A stretch of 64,000 bases of DNA from Adhaeribacter terrigena (GCF_016623615.1 NZ_JAEHFX010000001.1:434001-498000), one strand, 5' to 3'; shown: positions 26,105 to 35,576, numbered from the stretch's first letter. The notes: a model not told the origin generated them from the sequence alone. Numbers and translations are program-made.

Positions 26105-27961
26105 ATGTGTGGTATAGCACTTCTTATAAATAATAATATTACTACAATTAAAGAAGAAGAAATCCGCGCCATGACGGACATGGTTGAACATCGTGGTCCG
26201 GATGGTAGTGGTACCTTTATTGAAGGTAACGTAGCAATGGGACATCGGAGGCTGGCAATTTTGGATCTTTCGGAATGTGGAAAGCAACCAATGATGTTTG
26301 ATCATTATGTTATAGTATTTAACGGTGAAATTTATAACTATATAGAGCTTCGAGATGAACTGAAGCAGTACGGTTATACATTTGTTTCTGAATCAGATAC
26401 GGAAGTTCTTCTTAAATCTTATGACAAATGGGGTGAAAACTGCGTGCATCATTTGCGTGGAATGTGGGCTTTCAGTATTTACGACCGAAAAAATGAGCGC
26501 GTTTTCATAAGCCGAGACCGTTTTGGAATTAAGCCTTTATACTATACGCAAACGCCAACAAAATTCTTAGCCGGATCTGAAATAAAACAATTTACTGTTA
26601 TTAGTGATTTTGAAGCAGTAATGTTTCCTCCAATAGTTTATGAATTTTTGTTGCATGGGGCGCTTAATCATAACAAGTACACTTTTTATGAAGGTGTTTT
26701 TGCTTTACAACCAGGCCATAATTTGATTTATGATTTGAAGCAGCAGAAATACAATATTTACCAATGGTATTTCCTTGAGAAAACGGTTGAAAAACCGAAA
26801 GTGACTCCTGAAGAAGCTTTTAAAATTTTCCGGGAAAAGTTTGAAGAGGCAGTTAGGATTCATTTAAGATCTGATGTGAAACTTGGTGCTTGTCTTTCAG
26901 GAGGACTGGACAGCTCTTCGATCGTGACTATGTCGCGAAAGATCTTAGGAGAAAAGGTTCCTATATATACGGTTACTTCCTGCAATGAAGAGGCGCAATA
27001 CGACGAAAGAGAATTTTCCAAAGCAGTTGTTGACGCCTGCCACGCTGAAGAAGTGCTGACCTTTCCCGATTTAAATACCCTTTATGCGGATAGTATTTTA
27101 GAAAAGATATGCTGGCATCAGGATCAACCAATTGGTACAGGTAGCCATTTTTCTGAATATGCAGTGTTCGAAGCTGCCCGGAAGAATAATCTGATCGTAA
27201 TGTTGGATGGTCAAGGTTCTGATGAATATCTGGCTGGGTATCACAATTTCTTTATTTTCAGATGTATTGGTCTGATTAAGAAAGGCAAATTCCTTGATTT
27301 AGCCAGAACTGTAAAAGAACGGGCTGCCAACAGAGGATTGTCTGCCAAAAATATTTACCTGGATATTTTGAAGGTTTTTGTTTCCAAGAACAGAGAAATA
27401 GAATTTAAATTCACGCCTTGGTTAAGGAAAGAATGGGTGGAAAAGTATAAAGGGTCAGAGGCAATTACTTATAAAGGCTATCGAAACATTGAAAATATCA
27501 AAGACCTGTCTCTTTTAAGTATCAAGGAGATTAGCATTCCTTATCAGCTGCATTCTGAGGATAGAAACGCGATGTTATTCTCAATTGAATCACGCGTTCC
27601 TTTCTTAGATCATGAGCTTGTAGAGGCCATGATGGGCCTGCCTGAAGATGTATATTACTACTACGGGCTGGATAAAAACCCTATCAGACAAGGTTTAAAG
27701 GACATTCTGCCGGAGAAAATCTATAACCGTAAAACTAAGCTGGGATTTGCTTCCTCAGATGATATCTGGATGCGGAAGAATAGTAAGGAAATAAAAAGCA
27801 AACTGGAAGCAGCGGTCAATTATTTCAAAGATATATTAGATCCTCAGGTACTTACCGAATTTGATAAATATAGTGAAGGGAAGTCAGGATACAACAGTAT
27901 ATTTTTCAGGATACTTTCATTGCATGCTTGGGCAAAAGCTACCCAGGTGAGTGTTTATTAG
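26105..27961 (+). CDS. Asparagine-synthetase-like amidotransferase, copy 2
   Basis: AsnB-family protein of 618 residues with Cys2 exposed directly by the start (MCGIALLI). EHRGPDGSGTF, MGHRRLAILDLSE and FNGEIYNYIELRD form the glutaminase domain; the synthetase domain has LSGGLDSSSIVTMS (about 262) and LDGQGSDEYLAGY (about 372). All key residues are intact. Homologues inside O-antigen loci (WbpS type) are thought to amidate hexuronic acids in the glycan. Its place between the candidate transferase and the hisHF-wbpG group favours such a role over asparagine supply. The product is inference. Confidence 0.85.
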   Translation: MCGIALLINNNITTIKEEEIRAMTDMVEHRGPDGSGTFIEGNVAMGHRRLAILDLSECGKQPMMFDHYVIVFNGEIYNYIELRDELKQYGYTFVSESDTEVLLKSYDKWGENCVHHLRGMWAFSIYDRKNERVFISRDRFGIKPLYYTQTPTKFLAGSEIKQFTVISDFEAVMFPPIVYEFLLHGALNHNKYTFYEGVFALQPGHNLIYDLKQQKYNIYQWYFLEKTVEKPKVTPEEAFKIFREKFEEAVRIHLRSDVKLGACLSGGLDSSSIVTMSRKILGEKVPIYTVTSCNEEAQYDEREFSKAVVDACHAEEVLTFPDLNTLYADSILEKICWHQDQPIGTGSHFSEYAVFEAARKNNLIVMLDGQGSDEYLAGYHNFFIFRCIGLIKKGKFLDLARTVKERAANRGLSAKNIYLDILKVFVSKNREIEFKFTPWLRKEWVEKYKGSEAITYKGYRNIENIKDLSLLSIKEISIPYQLHSEDRNAMLFSIESRVPFLDHELVEAMMGLPEDVYYYYGLDKNPIRQGLKDILPEKIYNRKTKLGFASSDDIWMRKNSKEIKSKLEAAVNYFKDILDPQVLTEFDKYSEGKSGYNSIFFRILSLHAWAKATQVSVY

Positions 27962-28048
27962 TAATATTTTAATGGAAAGTACCTTCGAATAAATTTATTT
28001 TCATTAATCGGTTAAATGGGCTGTTTTTATATTAAGGAAATGGCGCTG

Positions 28049-28080
28049 TGAGTTTTTGGGCATAAACCCATACCGATTTT
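28049..28080 (-). repeat. Short A-tract repeat, copy 4
   Basis: On the minus strand: AAAATCGGTATGGG, T tract, ATGCCC, then AAAAACTCA. It shows that the element also occurs inside the AT-rich glycan locus. Confidence 0.5.
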
Positions 28081-28345
28081 AATTTATTGCTGTTAATATA
28101 AATATTCCAAGCTGGGGTAATGAGGACTTACGTCACGAATGAATAGTCAGAGCAATATTCTGGATAAACTGAGGTATAATTAGAATGACTGTCAGCAGAG
28201 TTTTTGACGAGATAAGAATAGAGTTTTAGCACAGTTATTGCCGGTAATTAGGTCCTTTGGGTAAATTATAAGCAAATAGGTTAGTAAAGAAAAGATAGTT
28301 CTTAAGTATTCGTTATTTAAGAGGTGGCTTTTTTTCTGATTACTA

Positions 28346-28379
28346 TTTCCAGAATAAGGTACTGGATTCTTTATCTTTG
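28346..28379 (+). promoter_or_regulatory. Promoter for hisH-hisF-wbpG-like operon
   Basis: TATCTTTG at 28372-28379 is an exact TAnnTTTG match; TTTC at 28346-28349 is a near -33 box at 22-bp spacing. The start codon of the hisH-like gene is 30 bp downstream. Confidence 0.5.
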
Positions 28380-28409
28380 TCGTAACTTTAGTTGTAAGTA
28401 GAGAATTAT

Positions 28410-29015
28410 ATGATTACTATAATCGATTATGGCCTCGGAAATCTTGGTTCTGTAGCCAATATGATGAAAAAGGTCAATGTGGATGCAATAATAACCAGTA
28501 ACCTTGCTGAAATAGAGCGTGCGGAGAAAATATTGTTGCCAGGGGTTGGGGCTTTTGATGCAGCCATGGAGAAACTTACAGATACGGAGTTACGGGAAAT
28601 TCTGGATCATAAAGTACTGGAAGAACGCATACCGGTTCTAGGTATTTGTTTGGGTATGCAGCTTTTAACTAAGGGAAGTGATGAAGGTACCTTGCCGGGT
28701 TTAGGATGGGTACCAGCTTATACTCATAAGTTTCCAGATAATCTTGGAATAAAAATACCGCATATGGGCTGGAATTATGTAATCCATAATCGTGATAACC
28801 CTCTTACCGGAAATTTTGACAAGGATTTTAGATTCTACTTTGTTCATTCTTATTTTGTTAAAGTAGAGAATGAAGAAAATTCAATATTAAAAGCAACCCA
28901 TGGAATAACTTTCGATGCTGCAGTCCAAAATTCTAATGTTTTTGGCGCCCAGTTCCATCCTGAGAAAAGCCATCGGTTTGGAATGCAATTATTTAAAAAT
29001 TTCTCCTTGTTATAA
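28410..29015 (+). CDS. hisH: HisH-like glutaminase subunit for glycan amidation
   Basis: Class I glutamine amidotransferase of 201 residues. LPGVGAFDAAM, the nucleophile elbow LGICLGMQLL (Cys about 82) and AQFHPEKSHRFG (His-Glu) give a full catalytic triad. It overlaps the hisF-like gene by 1 bp. No other histidine gene is near, and the third gene is a WbpG/PseA-like amidotransferase, so it very likely makes ammonia for sugar amidation, as HisH2 does in the Pseudomonas aeruginosa B-band O-antigen locus. Confidence 0.87.
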   Translation: MITIIDYGLGNLGSVANMMKKVNVDAIITSNLAEIERAEKILLPGVGAFDAAMEKLTDTELREILDHKVLEERIPVLGICLGMQLLTKGSDEGTLPGLGWVPAYTHKFPDNLGIKIPHMGWNYVIHNRDNPLTGNFDKDFRFYFVHSYFVKVENEENSILKATHGITFDAAVQNSNVFGAQFHPEKSHRFGMQLFKNFSLL

Positions 29016-29767
29016 TGGTTATTAAAAGATTAATACCGTGCCTGCTCTACGATGGAAAGTATCTGGTTAAAACAGTAAATTTCAAGAACCCTCAGTATAT
29101 AGGCGATCCGATTAATGCAATAAAGATTTTTAACGATAAGGAAGTTGATGAGCTGGTGTTCTTAGATATATTCGCTACTAAACAAAAGCGCTCACCAGAT
29201 ATTGCTAAGATATCACAATTTACTTCTGAGTGTTTTATGCCTTTTGCTTATGGAGGTGGAATTACTACTTTTGATGATTGTAAAAAATTATTTCATGCCG
29301 GAGTAGAAAAGGTAATAGTTAATTCGCTTTTATTCACTAATCCTAACGAAGTAAAGAAAGTTGTTGATGTGTATGGCTCACAGGCAGTAGTTGCATCAAT
29401 CGACGTGAAGAAAGGGCTTTTTAAGGGGTATGGAGTCCATTCGCATGTGGGCACAAAAGTTAATAAAAGCATAGAAGAACTCATATTATTTGTTCAGAAT
29501 GAATTGAAGGTAGGCGAAATAATGCTGACTTCAGTGGATAATGAAGGAAGCTGGAAAGGATTTGACGCGAAGTTAATTCAGAATATACACTCTTTAATCA
29601 AAGTGCCACTTATCGCTTCAGGGGGAGCAGGTACAATCGAAGATATTCGGAAGGTGCTTTATGAATTAAATGCAGATGCAGCAGCTATCGGAAGCATGGC
29701 GGTGTATCAAAAAAAAGGAATGGGAGTATTAATTAACTTCCCAAAGCGAGAAAATATAATATTATAG
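29015..29767 (+). CDS. hisF: HisF-like cyclase homologue for glycan amidation
   Basis: A TIM-barrel protein of 250 residues related to HisF. RLIPCLLYDGKYLVKTVNF at the start differs from the usual histidine enzyme, which has CLDVKDGRVVKG there, and matches the surface-glycan HisF2 type. The phosphate-binding segments PFAYGGGITT and IASGGAGTIEDI are present. In the WbpG system this subunit channels ammonia from the glutaminase to the amidotransferase. The next gene starts 4 bp after its stop. Confidence 0.86.
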   Translation: MVIKRLIPCLLYDGKYLVKTVNFKNPQYIGDPINAIKIFNDKEVDELVFLDIFATKQKRSPDIAKISQFTSECFMPFAYGGGITTFDDCKKLFHAGVEKVIVNSLLFTNPNEVKKVVDVYGSQAVVASIDVKKGLFKGYGVHSHVGTKVNKSIEELILFVQNELKVGEIMLTSVDNEGSWKGFDAKLIQNIHSLIKVPLIASGGAGTIEDIRKVLYELNADAAAIGSMAVYQKKGMGVLINFPKRENIIL

Positions 29768-29771
29768 CAAA

Positions 29772-30905
29772 ATGGCTAACCAGGAATATAAAATGTGTAG
29801 TGTTTGTGTAATGGATACAACCGATCCTTCAATTGTTTTTGATGAGAACGGACAATGTAATCATTGCAAATCGTATAGCGAAAAGTTTAAAAATACCCAA
29901 TTAATTTCACCTGAAAAGAAAAAAGAACTGCTTCACAAGAATATTCAGGAAATAAAGACTCGGGGCAAAGGAAGCAAATACGATGGTATTCTGGGAGTAA
30001 GCGGTGGTGTAGATTCTACTTACGCTGCCTTGCTTGCCAAAGAGCAAGGACTAAGAATGCTGATTTTTCATGTGGACAATGGGTGGAACTCTGAACAGTC
30101 TGTAGGAAACATTGAAAATCTTGCCCAGATTACTGGCTTTGATTATGTAACAAATGTTCTTGATTGGGAGGAGTTCCGGGATATTCAATTAGCCTACTTA
30201 AAAGCGTCAGTACTTGATTTTGAGGTACCGTCAGATCATGCAATCTATGCAACTACCTATAAGTATGCTGCCAAGTATAATATAAAAACTATTATTACTG
30301 GCCTGAATGCTTCTACAGAAGGTATTTTGCCAGGCACATGGCATTACAGCGAAAAGAATACAGATTCTGTAAATATCAAAGCTATTCACAAACAATTCGG
30401 GAAATTACCGCTTAAGAGCTTTCCTTTATTGAGCTATGAAGACTTCTTTTATTATACCAAAGTTAAAGGAATAAAATCTTTTGATATTCTAAACTATGTT
30501 GAATATAATAAGGAAGAAGTTAAAAAGCGGATAATGAAAGAACTAGGCTGGCGAGACTATGGCGGAAAACATTACGAATCTATAATTACGCGTTTCTATC
30601 AGGGATATATATTGCCACAAAAATTTGGAATTGATAAAAGAAAGGCACATTTGTCAACTTTGATAGCCGCTGGCCAAATTACAAGAGAAGAAGCGCTTAA
30701 AGAATTAGAGAAACCACCCTTAGATCCTGAAATTCTGAAACATGATCTTGAGTATGTTCCCAAAAAACTAAACATAAGTCAAGAGGAATTTCAGCAGCTG
30801 ATGAAACTGCCTAATAAAAGTCATTATGAATACCCTACCGACCAGTATAAACGTGGCAACTTAGGACGGATTAAAAATAAGATCAGCTCACTATTTAAAG
30901 CCTGA
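29772..30905 (+). CDS. wbpG: N-acetyl sugar amidotransferase, WbpG/PseA family
   Basis: A 377-residue PP-loop ATPase. The N-terminal zinc-type motif CSVCVMDTTDPSI and CNHC (four Cys about 9-38) precedes the PP-loop GVSGGVDSTYAALLA (about 75). The family uses ATP and ammonia to turn an acetamido group into an acetamidino group: PseA on pseudaminic acid and WbpG on the UDP-2,3-diacetamido-mannuronate unit. Both kinds of substrate could exist here (legionaminic acid and the WbpB/D/E product). Which one is used is not decided by sequence; the hisH-hisF partnership resembles the uronate system more. Confidence 0.88.
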   Translation: MANQEYKMCSVCVMDTTDPSIVFDENGQCNHCKSYSEKFKNTQLISPEKKKELLHKNIQEIKTRGKGSKYDGILGVSGGVDSTYAALLAKEQGLRMLIFHVDNGWNSEQSVGNIENLAQITGFDYVTNVLDWEEFRDIQLAYLKASVLDFEVPSDHAIYATTYKYAAKYNIKTIITGLNASTEGILPGTWHYSEKNTDSVNIKAIHKQFGKLPLKSFPLLSYEDFFYYTKVKGIKSFDILNYVEYNKEEVKKRIMKELGWRDYGGKHYESIITRFYQGYILPQKFGIDKRKAHLSTLIAAGQITREEALKELEKPPLDPEILKHDLEYVPKKLNISQEEFQQLMKLPNKSHYEYPTDQYKRGNLGRIKNKISSLFKA

Positions 30906-30916
30906 TAGCCGCCTTT

Positions 30917-30960
30917 GTATTTGTCGAAATACGAGCCTGTAATCTATTCAACACAGGCTT
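30917..30960 (+). terminator. Two small hairpins after the wbpG-like gene
   Basis: GTATTT-gtcg-AAATAC at 30917-30932 and AGCCTGT/ACAGGCT arms at 30934-30940 and 30953-30959, followed within 10 bp by a T-rich stretch. This may be a weak terminator before the glycosyltransferase gene at 30987. Confidence 0.35.
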
Positions 30961-30986
30961 CAATCTAAGTTTTTTATCCTATAAGC

Positions 30987-32120
30987 GTGGTGGGAAAACC
31001 GCAGAACATCTTATTAATTACTTCTCAGTTTATTGACCGGTATATCAGTGGTTTTACTAACAGATATGTTGGTTTATACACCTATATTCTAAATAATGGC
31101 TTTGCCAGGAAATTTACTTTTCTTACAAATGACCTGATCTGGGATCATTTTTTTAAAGGGAAAGATGATTCCAGAACTGAGATTTTATCTGTGCGATACA
31201 ATTTTTTGTATAAAATAACAAGTCGTTTATTTTATCCGCTCTATATATGTTACTTATATAAAAAAAATAAATGCACATCTGTTCATGTTTCTACCTCGGT
31301 AATAGATGTACTTTATCTGATCAGGGTCTTCAACTTTTTTGGTATCCCTTATTGTATCACATTTGCTTCCAACAGCATAGAAATGGCTGCCTATGGAAGT
31401 GATTGGAATAGAAGAAGATGGACAAAAATATTAACAGAGGCAAAAAATGTAGATATTTTAAATCCTACACACGACCTGCACTTTTTCCCGTGTAAGCAGT
31501 TTGTGTCACGGTGTAGTTTTCCTTATTTTTCAGAGCTGAACCATGTTGATGAAAGTGTTTATCTGAATCCGGTCAGAAATAACTGGATAATCTTTTGTGG
31601 ATCGTTAATACCTCAGAAGAATCCTCTGCTAGCATTAGAAGGATTTTACCATTTCATTAAAAACAATAATTTCCCTGATGATTTAAAACTGATTTTTTTC
31701 GGTAAAGGTGAACAGTTCGCGGAGCTGGACGAAAAGTTAAAAAGAGTGAATTCAGAATTTGGTAAAGAGTTGATTGCTTTTGCCAATTATAAAGATCTTC
31801 CTGAAGTGCTATCTAAGTCGAAGATTTTTCTTAGCTTACAGGATTTTGACAATTACCCTTCTCAGTCCTTAATGGAAGCCATGATCTTTTGCAATAGTAT
31901 AATTAGCATCGATAATGGCGATACATCAAAAATGGTAATAGAAGACCTTGGCAATGTATTGCTTAAAGGTAAGGATCCTGAGCAGTTGTCAGATGCGATC
32001 AATCAGCTTTTGCAAAACAGAGTGCCAAATGTTCAAAACAGAAATTTTATTCTTGAAAATCATAATCCAAAGCGGTTTATGGAGTACTTGTTAGAGGTAC
32101 ATAATAATTTAGCTAGTTAA
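30987..32120 (+). CDS. Glycosyltransferase, GT4-like
   Basis: GT-B type transferase of 377 residues, start GTG 30987 (second codon also GTG). The C-terminal nucleotide-sugar domain is clear: IIFCGSLIPQKNPLLALEGF (about 205), LIFFGKGEQF and IFLSLQDFDNYPSQSLMEAM (about 287-305). The N-terminal acceptor domain is divergent. It adds one sugar of the repeat unit at the cytoplasmic membrane face; donor and linkage cannot be read. It stands alone between two AT-rich gaps. Confidence 0.78.
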   Translation: MVGKPQNILLITSQFIDRYISGFTNRYVGLYTYILNNGFARKFTFLTNDLIWDHFFKGKDDSRTEILSVRYNFLYKITSRLFYPLYICYLYKKNKCTSVHVSTSVIDVLYLIRVFNFFGIPYCITFASNSIEMAAYGSDWNRRRWTKILTEAKNVDILNPTHDLHFFPCKQFVSRCSFPYFSELNHVDESVYLNPVRNNWIIFCGSLIPQKNPLLALEGFYHFIKNNNFPDDLKLIFFGKGEQFAELDEKLKRVNSEFGKELIAFANYKDLPEVLSKSKIFLSLQDFDNYPSQSLMEAMIFCNSIISIDNGDTSKMVIEDLGNVLLKGKDPEQLSDAINQLLQNRVPNVQNRNFILENHNPKRFMEYLLEVHNNLAS

Positions 32121-32185
32121 ATACAGTACTTTAAAAGTAATAATGCTTCAAAAGAACAGTTCTTTGGGTTTAAGGTAAATGCACT

Positions 32186-32214
32186 AAAACAGTATCGGTT
32201 TTAACTGAAAAGTC
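32186..32214 (+). repeat. Short A-tract repeat, copy 5 (degenerate)
   Basis: AAAACAGTATCGG, T tract, then CTGAAAAGTC. It is the least conserved of the listed copies, in the 270-bp gap between two glycosyltransferase genes. Confidence 0.35.
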
Positions 32215-32390
32215 AAAACAGGTTTTTCCAAAATTATTTTAATAAACGGTAACTGATAGCTTACGTGAACTTACGCCTGAAGTGCATTTATTGATGAAGC
32301 GGGCTGAATAGTTTGGTAAACACTTTGTATAGATTACATTTAAATTTCTATTATTTCTAAACGCTTCTCATACTCAGGTAATTAATATTT

Positions 32391-33446
32391 ATGGGTAGAT
32401 TACTTCACATTGTTGATACGCTGGAGCGAGGCGGTGCTGAGACCCTTGTTTTAAATACCGTAGAAATGATTAATAAATCATTTCCGGACTTTGAGCAGTA
32501 TGTGGCGGTAATGTATAGGTCTGGTGAACTGGAAAAGCAGCTCCCGGACAACGTTAAGCTGATAAACCTCAATTTCAGGTTAACCAAACTCCCAAAAGCC
32601 ATCATTCAATTACGGGATATTATAAAAAGGAATAATATTGAAGTTGTTCATTCTCACCTGATACATTCCACGTTACTTGCAAGATTAGCGCTGCCTAAAG
32701 GGGTAAAATTGGTTACAACTTACCATAGTGTTTTTTATGACCCTGAAATGGTAACTTATGCTAAATACGAATTGCCAATTGATAAATTTACTTACAAGGA
32801 ACAATACTTTACAATTTATGTATCTGATGCTGTAAGGGAAAATATTGCCAGTAAAGTAGGAATTAAGAAAAACTTCAAAGTGCTTCCAAATTTTGCATCG
32901 GTAAAGTTTAAACCTTCTTATAAATTAAATTCCCAAAAGCCTTTACGGATCGTGATGGTAGGTAATCTTCACGAAATAAAGAATCATGAAATAGCTATCA
33001 GGGCTTTGGCTAACTTAATGGAAGCGGATATTACCCTGGACATTTATGGGGATGGAATACTTCGCGGATTTCTTGAAAATTTAATTGCCGAGACCGGAGC
33101 GAAGGTAAATCTTAAAGGGAAAGTTTCGATGGATTCCGGAATACTTGGCCAATATGATCTCTTTCTTATGACTTCGCATCATGAGGGAATGCCTCTCTCG
33201 GTTCTGGAAGCTATGCAAACGGGCCTGCCATCGATTCTGAATGATATACCTATGCTGAAAGAAACTGCTGCAGATAGCGCGCTGTATTACAAGTATGATG
33301 ATCTTGACGCTCTTGTAGCCCAGATAGGTAAAGTTTATCAAAACCGTTCCATTTTGGCCGATCTTGCGCAAAAAGCAGTTGTGCGCTCCAGGCAATTTTC
33401 CGCGGAGAGTTATATGAACCAACTCCTTGAAATCTATCGTTCCTGA
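32391..33446 (+). CDS. Glycosyltransferase family 4
   Basis: A 351-residue GT4 enzyme. VDTLERGGAETLVLNTVEM at the N-terminus is the glycine-rich acceptor-domain motif; VMVGNLHEIKNHEIAIRALA (about 185) and the EX7E-like segment HHEGMPLSVLEAMQTGLPSI (about 262-282) mark the donor domain with its retaining mechanism. Donor unknown. It lies in the AT-rich part of the locus. Confidence 0.87.
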   Translation: MGRLLHIVDTLERGGAETLVLNTVEMINKSFPDFEQYVAVMYRSGELEKQLPDNVKLINLNFRLTKLPKAIIQLRDIIKRNNIEVVHSHLIHSTLLARLALPKGVKLVTTYHSVFYDPEMVTYAKYELPIDKFTYKEQYFTIYVSDAVRENIASKVGIKKNFKVLPNFASVKFKPSYKLNSQKPLRIVMVGNLHEIKNHEIAIRALANLMEADITLDIYGDGILRGFLENLIAETGAKVNLKGKVSMDSGILGQYDLFLMTSHHEGMPLSVLEAMQTGLPSILNDIPMLKETAADSALYYKYDDLDALVAQIGKVYQNRSILADLAQKAVVRSRQFSAESYMNQLLEIYRS

Positions 33447-33511
33447 CGTCTTATGGGTATACCAGGTTTTAGCAACGTTTCTGTATAGATAAGTCTTTAA
33501 TTTAAAAAGTG

Positions 33512-33569
33512 TACCTTTGTTGCCTTGCTTAGATTTTTAAATTATTTATTCATTCCTTTTTTATTTTTG
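33512..33569 (+). promoter_or_regulatory. Two candidate -7 boxes upstream of asnB-like copy 3
   Basis: TACCTTTG at 33512-33519 and TATTTTTG at 33562-33569 both fit TAnnTTTG. Neither has a clear -33 partner. The start codon is at 33672. Confidence 0.35.
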
Positions 33570-33671
33570 TAGAAAGAGGAGTAAAAGAGATTAGTATTTA
33601 CTAGATAATACATGGTATGCTTAATTGCCTGATTGAAAGGTTTTAAAGGTGCCAGGTTTAACGTTATCCTG

Positions 33672-35576
33672 ATGTGCGGAATTGCAGGTTTTATAGATTT
33701 TAATAATAAAAGTAGTGAGCAAACCCTTGGACAGATGGCGCAATGCGTTTCGCATCGCGGACCGGATGGGCAAGGTGTCTTCTTCAGACAAACTGGATCG
33801 GCACAGATTGGATTAGGTCATAGAAGACTATCCATCATAGATTTGAGCACTTCTGCCAACCAGCCAATGTCTTTCGGACGGTTGCATTTAGTTTTTAACG
33901 GTGAAATATATAACTACAATGAAATACGGGAGCAACTGATCGCAAAAGGCCATCAGTTCCAGACCCATTCCGATACGGAAGTGATTTTACATGCCTGGCA
34001 GGAATGGGGGGAAGCTGCTATTCAGCACTGGCGGGGTATGTTTGCCATTACGCTATTCGACGAAGAAGCGAAAGAAATAATTTGCATTAGGGATAGGGCT
34101 GGAGTAAAGCCATTTCATTATTACTGGAAAAATGGTTTATTCCTTTTTGGCTCTGAGCTAAAATCGATTATATCTTACCCAGGTTTCTCAAGAAAAGTAA
34201 GCAAACCTGCCTTGAAAACCTACCTCCAATATGGCTATGTTTCTCATCCTTATACAATCTTAGAGGGTGTTTCCAAACTTTCACCTGGGCATTTGCTCAG
34301 GCTTAATCTGAAAACAAGGGAGATCAAAATTAAGCAGTATTGGAACGTGTATGATTATTACAATAAGCCAAAGTTAAAAATTGGGTTAGAGGAAGCAACT
34401 GCCGAAACAGAACGGATTTTATCTGAATCCTTCCAATTAAGAATGGTGGCAGATGTTCCGGTTGGTGTATTTCTGAGTGGCGGTTATGATAGCTCATGCG
34501 TAACAGCGTTGCTTCAGAAAAATAATGCTGAAAAAATAAAGACGTTTACCATTGGATCTACAGATGGTAAGCTGAATGAAGCGCCATATGCGAAAGAAAT
34601 TGCTGCCTTTTTAGAAACAGACCATACCGAATATTACTGTTCGCCACAGGAAGCATTATCAATTATCCCGGAACTGCCGCATTTTTATGACGAGCCTTTT
34701 GCGGATAGCAGCGCAATTCCTACAATTTTGGTGAGCCGGCTGGCTAAGAAAAAAGTTACTGTGGCTTTATCTGCCGATGGAGGGGATGAAATATTTGCGG
34801 GTTATAACCGGTACGATTACATTACCCGATATACGCAAAAGATTAATTCAATACCCACTCCCATCCGAAAAGCCGCTGCTGCCACCATGGAACTTTTTAA
34901 TGCTGAACAGATACCGTTTTTAAAAAAGAATAAGATGGCCAGTAAGTATGGAAAATTAAAGAATATTCTCGCAGACCCATCTCCCCTTGAACTCCTTAAT
35001 AACCTGAGCCAGGTCTTTACTGATAAAGAATCTGATAAGATATTAAACGGTATGGCAAATGGATTAAAAACTGCTCATACCAGCACGGAGTTGCTTAGCG
35101 GCTATAATGATCCGCTGTCGTTCATGATGGCCATTGATTACCAAACCTACTTGGTAGATGATATTCTGCAGAAAGTGGATCGAGCAACTATGTCGGTGAG
35201 TCTGGAGGGCAGAGAGCCATTTCTGGATCAGAAGATTATAGAATGGGCTGCACAACTTCCCAATGAGCTTAAGTACTACAATGGACAGAAAAAGTACATT
35301 CTAAAGGAGATCGTGCATAAGCATCTTCCGAAGGAAATCATGGAAAGACCAAAAATGGGTTTCGGCATCCCATTAGCTTCCTGGCTTCGGAAGGAATTAA
35401 GAGAACTGGTAAATAATTACCTAAGTGAAAGTAAATTAAGCGAACACGGGCTTTTTAATATTGCCGTTGTAAAACAGATCGTATTCGACTTTTATAATGG
35501 AATGAACGAGAATCATTTAAAGATCTGGCATTTGCTTATGTTCCAGATGTGGTATGAAAAATGGATGGAAAAGTAA
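33672..35576 (+). CDS. Asparagine-synthetase-like amidotransferase, copy 3
   Basis: AsnB-family protein of 634 residues. The frame is open from 33633 but the start is put at ATG 33672, which makes the nucleophile Cys residue 2 (MCGIAGFIDF). SHRGPDGQGVF, GLGHRRLSIIDLS, FNGEIYNYNEIRE, the PP-loop LSGGYDSSCVTALL (about 275) and SADGGDEIFAGYN are intact. It is closer in motifs to the WbpS/AsnB group of glycan loci than to a truncated remnant. With two other copies in the same locus, amidation of different uronic acids or a shared ammonia role is plausible. Confidence 0.86.
   Translation: MCGIAGFIDFNNKSSEQTLGQMAQCVSHRGPDGQGVFFRQTGSAQIGLGHRRLSIIDLSTSANQPMSFGRLHLVFNGEIYNYNEIREQLIAKGHQFQTHSDTEVILHAWQEWGEAAIQHWRGMFAITLFDEEAKEIICIRDRAGVKPFHYYWKNGLFLFGSELKSIISYPGFSRKVSKPALKTYLQYGYVSHPYTILEGVSKLSPGHLLRLNLKTREIKIKQYWNVYDYYNKPKLKIGLEEATAETERILSESFQLRMVADVPVGVFLSGGYDSSCVTALLQKNNAEKIKTFTIGSTDGKLNEAPYAKEIAAFLETDHTEYYCSPQEALSIIPELPHFYDEPFADSSAIPTILVSRLAKKKVTVALSADGGDEIFAGYNRYDYITRYTQKINSIPTPIRKAAAATMELFNAEQIPFLKKNKMASKYGKLKNILADPSPLELLNNLSQVFTDKESDKILNGMANGLKTAHTSTELLSGYNDPLSFMMAIDYQTYLVDDILQKVDRATMSVSLEGREPFLDQKIIEWAAQLPNELKYYNGQKKYILKEIVHKHLPKEIMERPKMGFGIPLASWLRKELRELVNNYLSESKLSEHGLFNIAVVKQIVFDFYNGMNENHLKIWHLLMFQMWYEKWMEK

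Larger units (their letters stand above)
27962..28409. other. Intergenic region, 448 bp
   Basis: AT-rich and without a gene. It contains one copy of the short A-tract repeat (28049-28080, minus) and a good promoter for the hisH-like gene (28346-28379). I see nothing else. Confidence 0.55.

Noticed and set aside
28410-29767. Reading hisH and hisF as part of a histidine operon
   Set aside because: No other his gene is near, the HisF N-terminus differs from the histidine enzyme, and a WbpG-like gene follows 4 bp later.
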